This document shows, piece after piece, positions 28,551 to 41,488 of a DNA stretch of 64,000 nucleotides. The stretch lies in assembly GCA_950295325.1 (NCBI GenBank), contig OX485807.1, positions 29,545,666 through 29,609,665 of the forward strand, written 5' to 3'. Under the pieces are notes generated by a model. The model did not search any database and was not told the DNA's origin. It saw nothing but the letters and a program-made list of their open reading frames with translations. Source of the stretch: Polytrichum commune. Its lineage: Eukaryota; Streptophyta; Polytrichopsida; Polytrichales; Polytrichaceae. Numbering within the stretch: position 1 is the stretch's first letter; each line of letters starts with the position of its first letter. Both the position numbers and the translations under genes were made by a program.

Positions 28551-31500
28551 TTAGTGCCACCAATTTTATTTGCCGTGCTCGAGGGGAGGCCACACACATG
28601 TTCGAAAACACCGGTTTCAAAACAGAGTTTGGTAAGCCAAGGTAAAAAAAAAAATTGGCCTTGACACGTGCCTAACTTCGAGGAAACTAGATTCAAGGTC
28701 AGTCCCTCTTTTATTGGGTAGAATCATCCGTGTTCAACTCTGATCCAAGACAAATTGGAGTTGGAAACGGGCATGCCCACTTTGATCACTTATCTTTAAT
28801 GAACACCTATGTTTGAGTGGTGTGTGGTTAGGTCTAGAGTTGAGAATGGAGATCAAAAAGACTTGTAATCATAAGAGATTGGACTACATGTTTGAAAATT
28901 GTCAACCATTCTAAGTTTGTAGTGGTGGGGGATTGCGCTATGGTCATCTTATGAGGAATATATAGTACTCGTTTTAATGATGAATAAGATATTTATATGA
29001 GCTCCATAAACTATATGAAAAATAACTATGGGTAAGATCTGGTTTTGATATACATTTTGCACTCATTGGGTGCTATTAATATCTTATGAAAAGCGGATGT
29101 AGAGCTAGAAATGTCAATTTAAGGCCCACTTACTTAGCTTAGATAAGGTCAAGAGGTTCCATCCCATTGAACATGTGCATAAGGTCATCTTCTAAAGTTG
29201 GAGATAAGGTGAATGTTTCTAGTAAAGGTTCCATGTACGATTCAAGCTATTCTTTCTCTTTGAGTGGTCACATAGGTCCTCTCATAGAAGAAGAAGAACT
29301 CCGGTCTCTGGGGGAGGCCGGAGTGAATAGAGTGTTTGTTTGTAAAACATCCTTAGTCACACCCAAGGGTTCTCTCATATATGTTAATCAACTGAGCCAA
29401 CAATGGTTAACACCTTATGAATCACACATAAGCCAATCTCATCATAACACACATAGTTTTGGTGTCCATCCTTAACTACAAGCCTTGCATTATAAAACCC
29501 AATTATAGGCTTCCATGTAGGATGGGGGAGGGCAGGGCAGGACATGGGAGGATATTAAAAACGTGAATTAAGAAAAAATTGTTCGAAGTTGCGTTCAACA
29601 ACGTTCTTCACAGTTGCAAGAGACACACGTCCATATGCATAAGTATAACAAAACATGATGATGCAGTTGGGCCCAACGTACATAAATTCATATGCACAAA
29701 TGCAATGGGCTGGGATAACACATGTTTAAACGAAGGTTTTAACTAACTTAGTAGGCTTCCGATTAAGGAAACTTGCCACATAAGGCCCACAGACCTTATC
29801 GTTACAATTAGAGATTATTGTAAAATACCGTTGAATGCGGTTGCCCGCCACCTGGCCTCTTAGGTACCATGAGAGTGCCTTTGGGGGAAAGTTTTGTCAC
29901 ATACACTTTCCAAGTTTCCATACAACACTCCAAGCACCAACTAACTACCTACATCGATTTTTACATGTGCAAGTGATGAGTGGACATCTAGTCTTTGTTA
30001 TCGTCATATGTCCCAACATGAAGAAAAGGCAATTTGGTCATCATCATGCTACCAATGGTTCCGATTCTAGAAAGTGAGTAGATTTCTTGAGTGGTGAAAA
30101 GTTGACTTGGATTTTATCTTCGACTTTAAAACCGTCACACTACTAGCATACAAGTCGTACGGAATCGTCCCACGTCGATGAAAGAACATTTCAAATCTAC
30201 CACCATGTTAGATTTTTAAAAGTTTATAGTTTCGTAGGACTAGTTTCCAGTGACGTAAGTCGATTGCCTAGGACTCCTATGCTTGTGGTGATGCAAGCTT
30301 GAGCTACGAGCCAGTTTGCTCATCTTGGATAATGTATTTATATAATTCGTGAAGAAGAGACAAGGCAATTTTTACCAGGAAAGAAAGACGGAAAGTAAAG
30401 ATTTGCAAGAAACAAGTCCTCCCGCTAGATATCTCTTGTAGCATGCCCACATGAGGGAGGACCAACGATTGGCCCACAATAGTGGGAGAGTTTATGTTTT
30501 GATGGGATTTTTGGTCTTGCATGCAATGGAGTGAACAAGCATAATTTTCATACATTACATACATTGAGATTATTGTGAGTAGCACGGGAAATCCTTACTG
30601 ATACAAATAAATCATGAAAAGAGATGAACTTCACTTGTCAAGAGGCACTCCTCGTGTTGCCAAGGAATAGCGATTGGCCCTGGTGTGCGCATGGCATTAG
30701 ATTACAAGGTCGCTCTGATGGCTCAGTATCTGTTATGCATGGTAACAAATCTATCTTATTTACAAAATTTTGGAATGTTAGGGTGCAAGGTGCATGATGA
30801 GTGGCCTTGCTCTAAGCAATGAAGAAATGAGTCAAAGTACAATATTACACTACTTTGTCAAATTAGTGTGGGATTTCCATTTAGAGTTATGTATTGCCAT
30901 AGTTTTCTAACAATAACGTGATTTTTACAAGTGCATCACAAAAAATTAGCATAAATTTGGTAGATTTTTTTAAATAAAAAAATGCTCTCAACGGAATACA
31001 ATGTATAGCATCACGTAACTCCGAGTGGTATTCCACAACAATTACATGTTTTAGTGTGATCCATTGGTTATCAAATTATCGCCCTTGCTTATCATCAATA
31101 GCATCATATACGAGGTACATGGACACATGTCATCTGCAACTTACAAAGGTTGGCACACCTATCATTGTGAAAGATTTACATATTTTAAAGTTGAGCATGA
31201 TATGTAGTTTGGAACGTGTATCCTACTAGTAGGGCATATTACATGTGTGAATTTAAATGCCCCATAAAATTGACTTGGGATTTGTGGCGTCTATGTAAAC
31301 TCATCCATCGTGGATGAAAGGGTTCCCCTACAATATGTAAAATTCCCTACAAGGTTGAAGGTTGATTCATTCCAATTCGACAACACTAAACCAATTTGAA
31401 GTCTCTGATTCTATTTTCAGAGCCAAGTAGTTTTTAAATAATCATTTACAAGCTATAATGTAATTCACCATGTTTCACCGTCACTATGGATAAGTTTACA

Positions 31501-31732
31501 TAAGCACCGCAAATTTCTAGCCCATAAATTCTACCTTTGGAAGTTGTCATGAAAGGTGCGAGCCATGTGAAGGCTTGGGGACCAAAGTCCACCTTGGTTG
31601 AAGTCATGACTTTCTATTGATTTCGTACTTATGGGCCCACAACCAAACACATGTGCTTGGACTCAACTAATAGTCCATCTAAGTACGTGTGGGAAGAACA
31701 CGAAGATGCTTTCTTCGGCCAATCCCTTTGAT

Positions 31733-31950
31733 CAATGGCCGGGGAGATACCACCGCTAGCTTACAAATGAACCGGTTGAGTTTGAGCAATAACCGGTTCA
31801 AAACCAAGACTCTAGGAAAACTATGAATCCAAATAGAAGAAACCAATAGACTATTCATCGATTTAATGAAGAAAACCCGAAAGATGTCAACATGTAACCG
31901 GTTGGTCTTGGAAACACTAGGACCTCGATTGATGAGGCCCATATATCTCC
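31733..31950 (-). repeat. Dispersed repeat family D copy 1
   Basis: It aligns in reverse with 33063-33268, 43072-43268 and 61388-61588. Shared text includes 'gtttccaagtccaaccggtt', 'tttttctttact' and 'cttgaacttcaaccggtt'-type blocks. It is about 200 bp long, class unknown, and no tRNA-like promoter boxes were noticed. Confidence 0.6.
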
Positions 31951-33062
31951 CTGGACACTACCCTTGATCCTCCTAGCTCCCTTTGAAGGTCAAAGTTCTA
32001 CGCCCAAAATAATGGGTTTGGCATTCTTTTATGTTGTTACGAGGCCTATCATGCTTTGGCCTATTCTTTGGCCTATTATTGATGTTTCTTGTGATTGCAA
32101 ATGTTGGTGATTTTGGTCAAATTTTATATGTAAATGGACCCAATTCTACGGCAATGGGTCTAATTTATAGATCTTGTTCATCCTAAATTGCTCACGGCTC
32201 ACATGATAACACCCCCTAGTTATTGTGTGGGATCAAGAGCGTGTGTCAAGGCCAAGACATGAGTGAGGGTGAGAGTGAAGAAGGTCTTACTCTTAGAGGA
32301 ATTTGTACATTAGAATTCATGAATTGGTTATCTCCACTAAACGTTATGTTTTCAAGCATAGGAGGCACAAGACCACCCAGCTAGTTTTTTTCCTGTCAAG
32401 TAGAGAGAGGATTTCACGGCTGGGAATCAAACCGCCAACCACTCCAGTTGGTTTTGGGTACCTCTCCACTATCATCCGGTAGCTAGTTTAGGGTCATCTC
32501 GGACCCACCACTCCACGTATTACACCAACTAGACACATGATAGTCGAGATCGACCCCACTCTTCGGCCATACCTAGGTATACTATATGTGCAATGCAAAC
32601 ATTTGAGACTTGGGCAACCCCATCATGTGTTTGTGATTATTTGTCGAGCGTCGTTAAAAAACTGGAAATCTACCAGCGTATTAGATTTGCAGAAACTCAC
32701 CAACGCAATACAAGTTGCCTATGCCTCATATGCTTGTAGTGGTGTAAACTTTGGGAGGGGGAGGAGGAGAAGGAGAAGGAGAAGAAGAAGAATATGTGGT
32801 TTGGGGAGAGAGGGAACTATCATGTACGAGCGTACCTATCATCCATCCTACATAAATACTCGACCCCTTATAAGTTTGTTGCCGATTCATCTCAAATAAC
32901 CTAGAGAATACACTAAGTTGGGGTGTTTAAAGCCAACTTTGGTGTCAGGTTAACTAAAAAAAATAAACATATGGGTTGCATATTGTTTTAGGGCTTTTAA
33001 CGTTGGATGAATGAGAGGTACGCTTGTCTACAATAATTCCCTCTCTTCGTGGTCGAGTATGT

Positions 33063-33268
33063 GGCAGTGTCCAAGGAGATTTTTTTAGCATAATCGATCG
33101 ATATCCTAGTGTTTCCAAGTCCAACCGGTTACGTGCTCACATCTTACATTTTTCTTTATTAGATTGGGGTATAGTTATGTAAATTCCTCTAAACTAATGG
33201 GTAATTTTCTCAAAGTCTTGAACTGCAAACCGGTTATCTTTCAAACTCAACCAATTCGTTTGTATCTA
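33063..33268 (+). repeat. Dispersed repeat family D copy 2
   Basis: See the 31733-31950 copy. The order of blocks is the same and the text is diverged by roughly a fifth. Confidence 0.55.
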
Positions 33269-33278
33269 CACTATATAA

Positions 33279-33545
33279 TCCTATTACTGTGGGCCACAAT
33301 AATTTTCTCGAGCCTATGCTAATTCTCATAATGAGGATTAATGTGGACCCCATTAATAATTTATTCTAGAAAATTAGTGTGGGTGATCATTTTACTTTGT
33401 GCTAAGATTGATATTCAAATGTGTTGGTCAGAAGTCTTCATGAAAACCTAGGGACAGAGCTGAGGATCTTGAGCCCATAGTGATTCCACCTTAACTAGAA
33501 TTTTAGTGTGACCCACGTTAATTATTTCCACACTAATTCCCCGCC
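33279..33545. repeat. MITE-like repeat, family E copy 2
   Basis: It aligns with the reverse complement of 12137-12470. One end is lost where a poly-G run begins at 33556. Confidence 0.5.
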
Positions 33546-34265
33546 CACACGAACTCGGGGGGGGGGGGGGCAATGTGTTAAAAAGTTAAGGATACAGGTG
33601 CGAACATCCACTATTTTATAGGGGAGTATTACTTTCAATTCTCTTCTTTTTTTCACATGCTATCATTATGTAAATTTCTACTTTGGGTTAATAGAAAAAT
33701 GGCTTGCATTACTTATAATTCCAAATTACTTATTATTCCATACCCTATTGTACTTTAAAGATGTCCAATGCCACTTTTGATACCCTATATTACTCGTAAG
33801 TCCATTTATAATTTTTTGCTCCCATGCTTTTAAAATACCCTATCATTTGTTCGCACGTATATTGCTACTCCAACCAATGACTACCCCCCCCCCCCCCAAG
33901 CACACGAATAGGACAATTTAGTGAAGCAGCTGCTTCCCGCCGTTCGTTGGCTTGTGAGCCCCAACGGCCCAAAATTTGGTTGTGTGAAAATGGGCCTCCC
34001 TCCATTGAAGACTCCTTGATCGATCTTCAATGGAGGGAGGCCCATCTTGGACCTACAATGCTACTCCAAATGGCGTTCGGGTTGCCACCAATTCCCATGT
34101 GGTTCTTAGAAGCGGCCAAAAGCATGGCCATGAAGGCCCAACAAAAATTATTTCTCTACTAAGTTATATACGCAAAAGCCGAGGATGGAGGAGGCCGGAG
34201 ATTGAATCATGGCATGCGAATTGCTAAGTGGGCCATGATGCCATGCAACGTCCCATGCAAAGTTA

Positions 34266-35415
34266 CCGGCCCTACCTCTTTACTACGACACCATTCGGGA
34301 AACGAGGTGAGAACACCGTCACAAATTCAAAGAATATGGCGAATTGGACCTCTTTCTCATAATGACGAGGTGCTTCGTGACAACGTACATTAGGTATTTG
34401 GCCACGTATATATGATGAATATTTTTGCAAGTGTTTTTACGAATATGCATATTTCTCTACGTGGACTTGAAGAAGGGAATCGTAGTCTGGTGATATTGTT
34501 ACTTTAAATTAGTAACATATATCTTATTGAGCTTCTTCAATATGGCTTGCACTTTTATTGTGTCTATTGGAGTAAAAGTGAATGAGTTGTCCATAAAAAA
34601 AAGACATAGCTAACACTTAAGCATGATGTTAAGCATTTGCCTAGTTTTATGATAGGTGGAGGTCGATCAACTTTTAAAACTCAACTAGCCTTCAAACGGT
34701 CATAACTTTGCCAATATAACTCATAAATGAGCAAAATTACCACCAAAAGAAGCGCAATTTCAATAGCTTTTCAATAATATGTAGATTAGAATGATCGAAT
34801 AAGGACTTACCTCATAATGTGCAAAAGAACATTGTTGTCTTCAAATGAACTTCTAAAACTCAACCGACCTTCAAACGGTCATAAGCCTGCCAATATAACT
34901 TAGAATTGATCAAAACTTCCACCAAAAGAAGCTCACTTTGAATAGCCTTTCCACCACTATGCATGCCAAAGAAATTTGATAAATATTGATTTCAAAGCGC
35001 TTGAAAACAAATTGTGCACCTTGGTTTAGGGTTGAGATGACAAATTGTTGCGAAAGAAACATAAAATGAGTCTCTTTGATTAGGTTTGAGATAAAGAACC
35101 TAGTTCCCTTAGTCCCATATATTAACATCATTTAGCATCAAAATATTATTTTATCTAAATTTCGTATGTGAAAGTTACATAAATTTCATATTAATTATGT
35201 AGTTATACATGTGTGGGGCCCGTCGTATATGCATCTACTACCTCTATAACATGACATTTTGGGGGTCTAGGAGTGTTGTACTAACAATTTCACAGTCGGA
35301 TTATAGAGGCAAAATCTAACTAGAAAGTCAAGTTTATGAAATTTGTGTCATTATGTTGGGTTGTCATATTATCACGTGTCGTGTTAACAAGCATCGTATT
35401 AAAGAGGTAGAACTG
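34266..35415. mobile_element. Pogo-like non-autonomous element P3
   Basis: TA flanks enclose ends that share CCTACCTCTTTA(A/C)TA(C)GA with P2, in inverted orientation. 35120-35300 matches the reverse complement of P2 6400-6560. It is 1150 bp long. I could not find the transposase C-terminal block in it. The interior has the duplicated phrases 'cttcaaacggtcataa' (near 34690 and 34870) and 'caccaaaagaagc' (near 34742 and 34920), an internal tandem repeat of about 180 bp. Confidence 0.65.
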
Positions 35416-35897
35416 TAGAAAAAGAGGAGGAGGTGGTGGAAAAATTGGCAAAGGGTTGGGCTAGGGATTTGTAGTGTCTACGTAAACTCATCTATTAGCA
35501 AGGTTAAAGTGCAACAAACTATTTTACAATATGGGGGGAACTATTTTTAGATCATTATATTTTGATATTGGCATCATAGACCCCGAATTAGTGTAGTGGA
35601 CTCTAGTTGGAATAAATCCATAACGTTACCTAGGTCCTTTGTTGCGATATGCGGGACCATGTATCGAGCAAGCATAATTCTTCTATGATTCCGGGGTTCC
35701 CCAATTATGGGGAGCACTCATGCGGTGTACTGTAGAGTTTTTGACAAGCAATTATAATTTATTATATTTTTTGAATCGCAACCTCTTTCTTTGAAAATAA
35801 AGCATCATCTAGTTGCTTAGTAATGTTATGTTGGCCCTCAACCTTGTAGGGGACTTGTTTTATTGGAACCCCTTCATTTGTTATGGATGAGTTTACA

Positions 35898-36351
35898 TAG
35901 ACTCCACGAACCCCAAGCCCGAGGGTCCATGCTAGAGGGGACTATTGCATACATCCATACCTTCCTTTCATCCAATGAAAGGTAGCGTATTGATATATGA
36001 AAGCTCGGGATTGCTGTTTAAATTGATTCGACATTGGAATCATCGTCAAAGATCTCAAATTAGACTAATATAGATGGATTTTAATGGTTACTTTTTTTCG
36101 ATTAGCATACTTCTCCTAGGATATTAAACACATGGTTATTCTAGTACAAGATGGTTCGCAAACCCAAATCGAAGGTTGTATAGACTTTATGCATGAATTT
36201 AGGAGCTCATATAAATATCTCATTCATTATCTAAGTGAAAATTCTTGTGCTCATTAAATGGCCATAAAGCTCCCCCCCAACAGAAAATTTGGTGATTGTT
36301 GAGCTAGAATGGTTACCATATTAAGAGCATGTAGTCCAATCTCTTATAATA
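35898..36351. repeat. Left copy of ~455-bp direct repeat flanking a LINE
   Basis: It begins 'tagactccac' and ends 'ctcttataata', and is matched by 38165-38620 with the same start and end and about 5% differences. The LINE fills exactly the space between the two copies. The sequence itself contains family-H-like text. Confidence 0.88.
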
Positions 36352-38164
36352 GGCAACCTCCTAGGCAAACCTAGAATACCCAACAAACTTACAACCAACA
36401 TACTTGAGCTCTATAACATCAAAGCCAAAATACACCCACAACAAAATACCCCCCCTAAGAAAAGAGTGGAACTATCCCAGGCATGGCATAAAACCCCAAT
36501 ATATGAAAACCAGGAAAACACCCACTCACCACAACAACTACCAATATAACTATATCACACCCACCCCCTTAAATTCAAACCCCAACAATGCATATACACT
36601 GACGAATCATTTATCCCTCCAGATGAGAATGGCGTCGGGAACACAGTTGGCTCAAGCGTATATTGCCCCGCCAACAACCTTCAAATTGCACAAAGACTAC
36701 CAGGCCTACAAAATATCCTCATAGCTGAACTAAACGCCCTCCTCATAGCAGTTCAAGAAACACAACAACACACACAAGATACACACATGTTTACAGACAA
36801 CCTTAACAATATATATCTAATACACAACCATATACGACATCCATCATCCCAACATAATCACCTGGATAAGCTACTCATCTCCGCCATAGTCAACCACATA
36901 ACATGGTCCACACACAAAATCACAATACAAAAAGTCAGAGCACACACAAGAATAATAGGCAATGAAATCGTAGACCAACTAGCAAACAATGGTGCTCTCC
37001 TAGACAAACCCACCAACACCCCTAGAATACATACGGCCCATACTACGCCATATTGGCTCAACGGACTCCCAACTGAAACACATACGGGTGCCATACGGAA
37101 CCTACAAACATACGTTAACAAAGAACACAAAAACCAAGAATTACAATGGGCCCAATCCAAATTCACATGCATAGATAAATGGACATCCAACGACCAAATC
37201 AACCCTAAACTTTCCAACCAATTTTGGAAATACCCTGAAATAACATACATACATATTACACAAACCCTAAAACTCCAATACACCCAATACATGGGTAACC
37301 ACCGTAAACATATATTTTGGCCCAATATATACCCAAACCCGAACTGTACATTATGCCCTAATAATGCCCTAGATACATGGTCACACCTACTCTCCACATG
37401 TTCAAACCCACACTTAAAAGGGTTGCGTATAGCACGACACGATAAGGCAATACACCAAATAGTACATACATTACAATCAAGCAGACATACAAGATATTAC
37501 ACCCTTATAAATGAAGGTAACCAAAACCTTAGACCACAAGATAACACAATCCCAACATGGCTACTCCAATGTTCATGTCACACCACACCATGCACATGTC
37601 TAGCCAGACTCAGGCCAGACATACTATGCGTGCTGGTGCCCCCTCCGAAAGCCAACCTCCCCTAACACCAACCCAAACGTTATACAATTCATTAAATTCA
37701 CATATTGTCATGACAAATTCCCAAGTACCACACAAAAGGAAAAAACCGAGAAGTACAACCCACTCATCCAAACACTCATAACGGCTGGGTGGAAAGTCAA
37801 CCCCCTCATCACTATCACAGCAGGAGTTAGAGGGGCTATCCATGAACAACCAATTAAAGAACTAGAAAACCTCAAAATATCCAAAAAAGAAATCAAAATA
37901 CTTATGAAGCAACTACACCAAATAGCCATTAAATACCTAACATACTTGATGCTTAACAAAAAAAACTAGACAACAAACAACCCCCTGTTGACCCCCCCTA
38001 GAGGCTAGGAACTGAACCGTTGGGTAAACTAAAGGAGCCCACCTCATGAGAGGGAGGAAGTACCCCTACAGTGGCGCCTGGTCAAACATGATCACGGTAG
38101 AGTAGAACGGGCTCCCATTCACGTCAGTGTAAAAGAAAACCAAACGTTGTTTTTATTTTATTTA
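36352..38164 (+). mobile_element. 5'-truncated LINE (non-LTR retrotransposon)
   Basis: It carries the end of ORF2 on the + strand and ends in a short (TTTTA)n tail at about 38150-38164. It aligns with the - strand LINE at 47334-49587. The coding strand is strikingly poor in G. It contains neither a reverse transcriptase nor an endonuclease domain, so it is an incomplete copy. It is bounded on both sides by the 455-bp direct repeat instead of the usual short target duplication. Confidence 0.85.
36404..37960 (+). pseudogene. LINE ORF2 C-terminal part: RNase H, zinc knuckle and tail domain
   Basis: Two adjacent frames (36404-36724 and 36787-37665) plus frameshifted remains to about 37960. Visible parts in order: the middle of an RNase H domain (a D-containing strand at MFTDNLNNIYLI, then KVRAHTRIIGNEIVDQLA, the usual K-x-AH-x(4)-GNE-x-VD-x-A end), and a LINE-type zinc knuckle, CTLCPNNALDTWSHLLSTC (C-x2-C-x7-H-x5-C). 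Then comes a Cys-rich turn and PDILCVL. The other copy continues with IQFIQFTYYHD, GGWQVNPL and GVRGAIHK, a tail seen in some LINEs after the zinc knuckle. The tail is frameshifted here. The open frames on the opposite strand (36858-37397) are a by-product of the low G content. Confidence 0.75.
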
Positions 38165-38620
38165 TAGACTCCACTAACCCCAAGCCCGAGGGTCCATGCT
38201 GGAGGGGACTATTGCATACATCCATACCTTTCTTTCATTGAATGAAAGGTAGCGTACTGATATATGAAAGCTCAGGATTGCCGTTTAAATTGATTCGACA
38301 TTGGAATCATCGTCAAAGATCTCAAATTAGTCTAATATAGATGGATTTTAAATGGTTACTTTTTTCGATTAGCATACTTCTCCTAGGATATTAAACACAT
38401 GATTAATCTAGTACAAGATGGTTCGCAAACCCAAATCGAAGGTTGTACAAACTTTATGCATGAATTTAGGAGCTCATATAAATATCTCATTCATTATTTA
38501 AGTGAAGATTCTTGTGCTCATTAAATGGCCATAAAGCTCCCCACCCCCAAAAACATTTTGGTGATTATTGAGCTAGAATGGTTATCATATTAAGAGCATT
38601 TAGTCCAATCTCTTATAATA
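38165..38620. repeat. Right copy of ~455-bp direct repeat flanking a LINE
   Basis: It is the partner of 35898-36351. Beyond 38620 the sequence continues 'acatgtatttttggt', which presumably is the original context. Confidence 0.88.
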
Positions 38621-38957
38621 ACATGTATTTTTGGTATCGACTCTCAAAGCCACACCAAATCGCATACGACTTACAAACATGTGTTTTAACAAGAAAAGTA
38701 ACCAAAGAACAATCATCCACCTACACTAAATATGATAATTAGTGTTTGATGCACTAAATAAGAACGCATACGCTAAATGTCAATAGCCCTATGAAAGTAA
38801 GTAACATTAAATGTAAACTCAACCATGTTAAATATAGAGGACTGTGGGTTTTTAGGGGGCCCTAACGTGGCTGCCACAAATTCTAAGTTGTGATAAAATA
38901 TAAAATTACTTTACTGCACTGCTCACATAAAACTTTGGCAATGGATTGGAGTTGTAA

Positions 38958-39456
38958 GGGCCACTTCACACATGAGACTGAGAGCCCGTGACCATTACAC
39001 TTCAAGCACTCTCATTGGTGGAAAAGGCGGAGCCGGTCAAGTTCACTTCACACTACGCTTGAGGGACCAACAAAGTATGTGAATGCAAGATGGATGTAAA
39101 GTCTACATGGTTTCCTACATGGCATCGAATGGATCATGTTTCATGGTCACTTGGACTATTCTCAAGAACCGTCTCTTGGAGGTAAGCCTGACATAAAATT
39201 GGGAGATCATAGCACTCTGAATGCTCGCAACCGTTGATTTATTCTATTTTATCATGCGAGAGAACCCGCATGAATAAAAATTCATTGAAATAGCATTTGG
39301 TTGAGGGCCTAGTCACATTTGGCTTCACACTACACTTGAGGATTTGTGACCACACTACATGATTTTGGAGGTGTGTTGGGACGGCCTTTGGACACTTTCC
39401 TTTTGGGCTCTCACAATTTCATGATCACAACTCTTGGTTTGTGTGTGAAGTGGCCC
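38958..39456. mobile_element. PIF/Harbinger-like MITE, family A copy 2
   Basis: TAA sits on both sides, with perfect terminal GGGCCACTTCACAC and inverse. It is 499 bp long and aligns completely with 467-963. Confidence 0.85.
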
Positions 39457-40200
39457 TAAGAAGTGTGTATGTGAAGGGGGACATGAATTATGGGAGTGGA
39501 GTTAAATAGATACCCATGAAGCTTTAGGCAAACGTGCCTTCATTCACGTCATGGTTGGCATTGAGAAACGCAAATGTTAGTTTTCATTCTAGCTTTCATT
39601 CATAACCTTGGGGAATTCACTCCATATGTTTTTAAGGCACTACCTACGATAATGGAATATTTGAGTTTGGGGGCGGGGGGGGGGGGTAATTTAGGTAAAA
39701 TTTGAAAATTTCAAGGTACCCTTTGGTTATGAAATAAACTATTTGCTATGTTGATCATAAATATAGTTTTACGTATAAGTGTTTTGATTGGGTATTTATG
39801 TGGGGTTGTATTGCTTATATATTTTTTATTGCGTCAAAAATACATCGCCTCTATGAGCCCAAAATGGTGCCCACATGTGGTGATTAACTCTTCGAAACCA
39901 ATTTTAGTTTGACTTTGATGTGTTATGATTATTCACAAAACATAAAAAGAGTGAAGTGTGGTTTGGATTTAAGTTTAGACTTTAGAATGTGTTGGGTGGT
40001 TATTTCAAGGTTTAAGTTCAATAGGATAATGCCTTGATTATGTGAGTAGGGGGTAAGGTGAGGCAAGGTGAGCTCCACGGGTTAAATGCCCACATTTGGA
40101 TCCACCTTGGTAGTTTAGGAAGAAGGAAGCTTGGTGGAAGGGGATCAGTCCCTACTTTGAAGGTGAGGGTTAATGGATTGTGATTGGAGGTGCTAATCCT

Positions 40201-40300
40201 CTCACCCTATCCTCACCTCTCTCTCCCTCTCTCCCTCTCTCCCTCTTTACTACTTAAGGTGTTTTCTCTCTCATTTTTCTCTCTCTCCATCAAGCGCTCT
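40201..40300. repeat. CT-rich low-complexity stretch
   Basis: CTCTCTCC-type repeats lie in the retroelement fragment, followed by the inverted phrase 'caagagagcaagctctta'. Confidence 0.7.
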
Positions 40301-40614
40301 CAAGAGAGCAAGCTCTTAAAGAGCTTGAGCCACGTGTGTGAGACATTAGTTCTTAGTGAAGTTAATTAGTTAAGCTCTCTCTCTCAATGCCTCCCAATTG
40401 AGGGAGCTCTTAGAGTTTAAAGTTGCACGTGTTGATTAGTTAGTAGTTAGTGGAATTAGTGTGTTAGATTAGTTTATTATTTAGGAGCAAGGAAAAAGAA
40501 AGAAGAAGAAAAACTTAGAAAACATGTGATTAGGGAAGGAGAGAGTTTGGATTAGGGTGCAACTAGTGGTTGGGATACCCATTCGGGTATTATAACTTCA
40601 TATACTGAAATCAT

Positions 40615-40950
40615 AAGGCAGCTGGGCTTGGAGGTTAGACCACCCGGGACTGGAACAGAAGGCAGCTGGGCTTGGTAAGTTAGGCCACACCGCGACTGGA
40701 ATCAAAGGCAGTTGGGCTTGGTAAGTTAGACCACCCGGGACTGGAACAGAAGGCAGCTGGGCTCGGTAAGTTAGGCCACACCGCGACTGTAATCAGAAGG
40801 CAGCTGGGCTTGGTAAGTTAGGCCACACCGCGACTGTAATCAGAAGGCAACTGGGCTTGGAGGTTAGACCACCCGGGACTGGAATCAAAGGCAGCTGGGC
40901 TTGGAGGTTAGACCACACCCGGGACTGGAATCAGAAGGCAGCTGGGTTGC
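40615..40950 (+). repeat. Minisatellite with two alternating unit types
   Basis: Seven full units of 44-47 bp and part of an eighth begin AAGGCAGCTGGGCTTGG. Two subtypes differ in the second half: type A contains 'accacccgggactgg', type B 'ccacaccgcgactg'. The order is A-B-A-B-B-A-A, so the array grew partly by A-B dimers. The equivalent part of the other gypsy copy (50640-50815) has a different tandem repeat. Confidence 0.92.
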
Positions 40951-41488
40951 TTAGCAACAATTCATTTAGACTATCTAGGGGTTAGCAAGGCTAGCTCAAG
41001 TAGTAAGTATTAGCACATAAAAAACTAGATCACATTAGGCCATCTTTAGTGGTGGCTAAGAAGTTATATTCATTTAGGCTAGTTGGTGCCACGTGTGGGT
41101 TTGTATGAGTGTGTTTAACCATTGAGAAAAGTGTTTTTCAACACTTGCACCTCTTGGTCAAAATAACTCACTTGCATTATTAATGGAGATTGTGGAAGAT
41201 TCTTGCAATGGCAAGAAAAAAGAAGTGAAGATTAAACGAGCGAGGGGAATGTCCTTAAGGGCATGTGTGGCTAAAGCCACGGGTTGGACGCTTGAGAAAG
41301 CCAACTCTACCACAAGCCAAGAGGCTAACATTAATAAAGTACAATGAGTGGAAACAATATGTGTTCTTTTGGACATAAAAATTACGTTGCACATGGTTCA
41401 AGTTGTAAGAGATACATGTGACTCGCAAAGCCATCACCCGGACTAGGACGCTTAAGGGTGGTGGATTTGGCCTCACAGCCTCCTTCCA

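Larger units (their letters stand above)
28551..33278. other. Intergenic repeats, no gene recognised
   Basis: 28790-29100 is a diverged family-H copy. 31260-31440 is inverse to 21200-21430. 31733-31950 (-) and 33063-33268 (+) are copies of dispersed family D, marked by repeated 'aaccggtt' motifs. 32753-32800 is a purine-only (GGA/GAA)n stretch that encodes a spurious poly-arginine frame. Frames such as 29167-29475 and 29835-30077 have no recognisable homology. Confidence 0.45.
39850..41488 (+). mobile_element. Truncated Ty3/gypsy fragment (3' non-coding region)
   Basis: It matches, in reverse, the region between the integrase end and the 3' LTR of the element at 49588-58056. It begins with 'gagcccaaaatggtgcccacat', passes through a 'cttaaggrcatgtgtggctaaagcc' block and ends at the polypurine-tract-like 'cgcttaagggtggtggatttggcctcacag'. 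No LTR follows, so the copy is broken at or near the LTR junction. It carries its own minisatellite (40615-40950). Confidence 0.75.

Noticed and set aside
32537-32899. 120-codon frame with a poly-arginine run
   Set aside because: The arginines come from a purine-only microsatellite; the rest has no homology and overlaps dispersed repeats.
36858-37397. 179-codon open frame on the minus strand
   Set aside because: It is antisense to the LINE RNase H region. The coding strand is so poor in G that few stops arise on the opposite strand; no domain is seen.
40201-40369. 61-codon frame in the CT-rich stretch
   Set aside because: Low-complexity Leu/Ser translation of CT repeats within a retroelement fragment.
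41458-41488. Start of an LTR directly after the gypsy fragment
   Set aside because: The sequence after the polypurine-like motif does not begin with TG and does not match the LTR at 49588, so no LTR is called.
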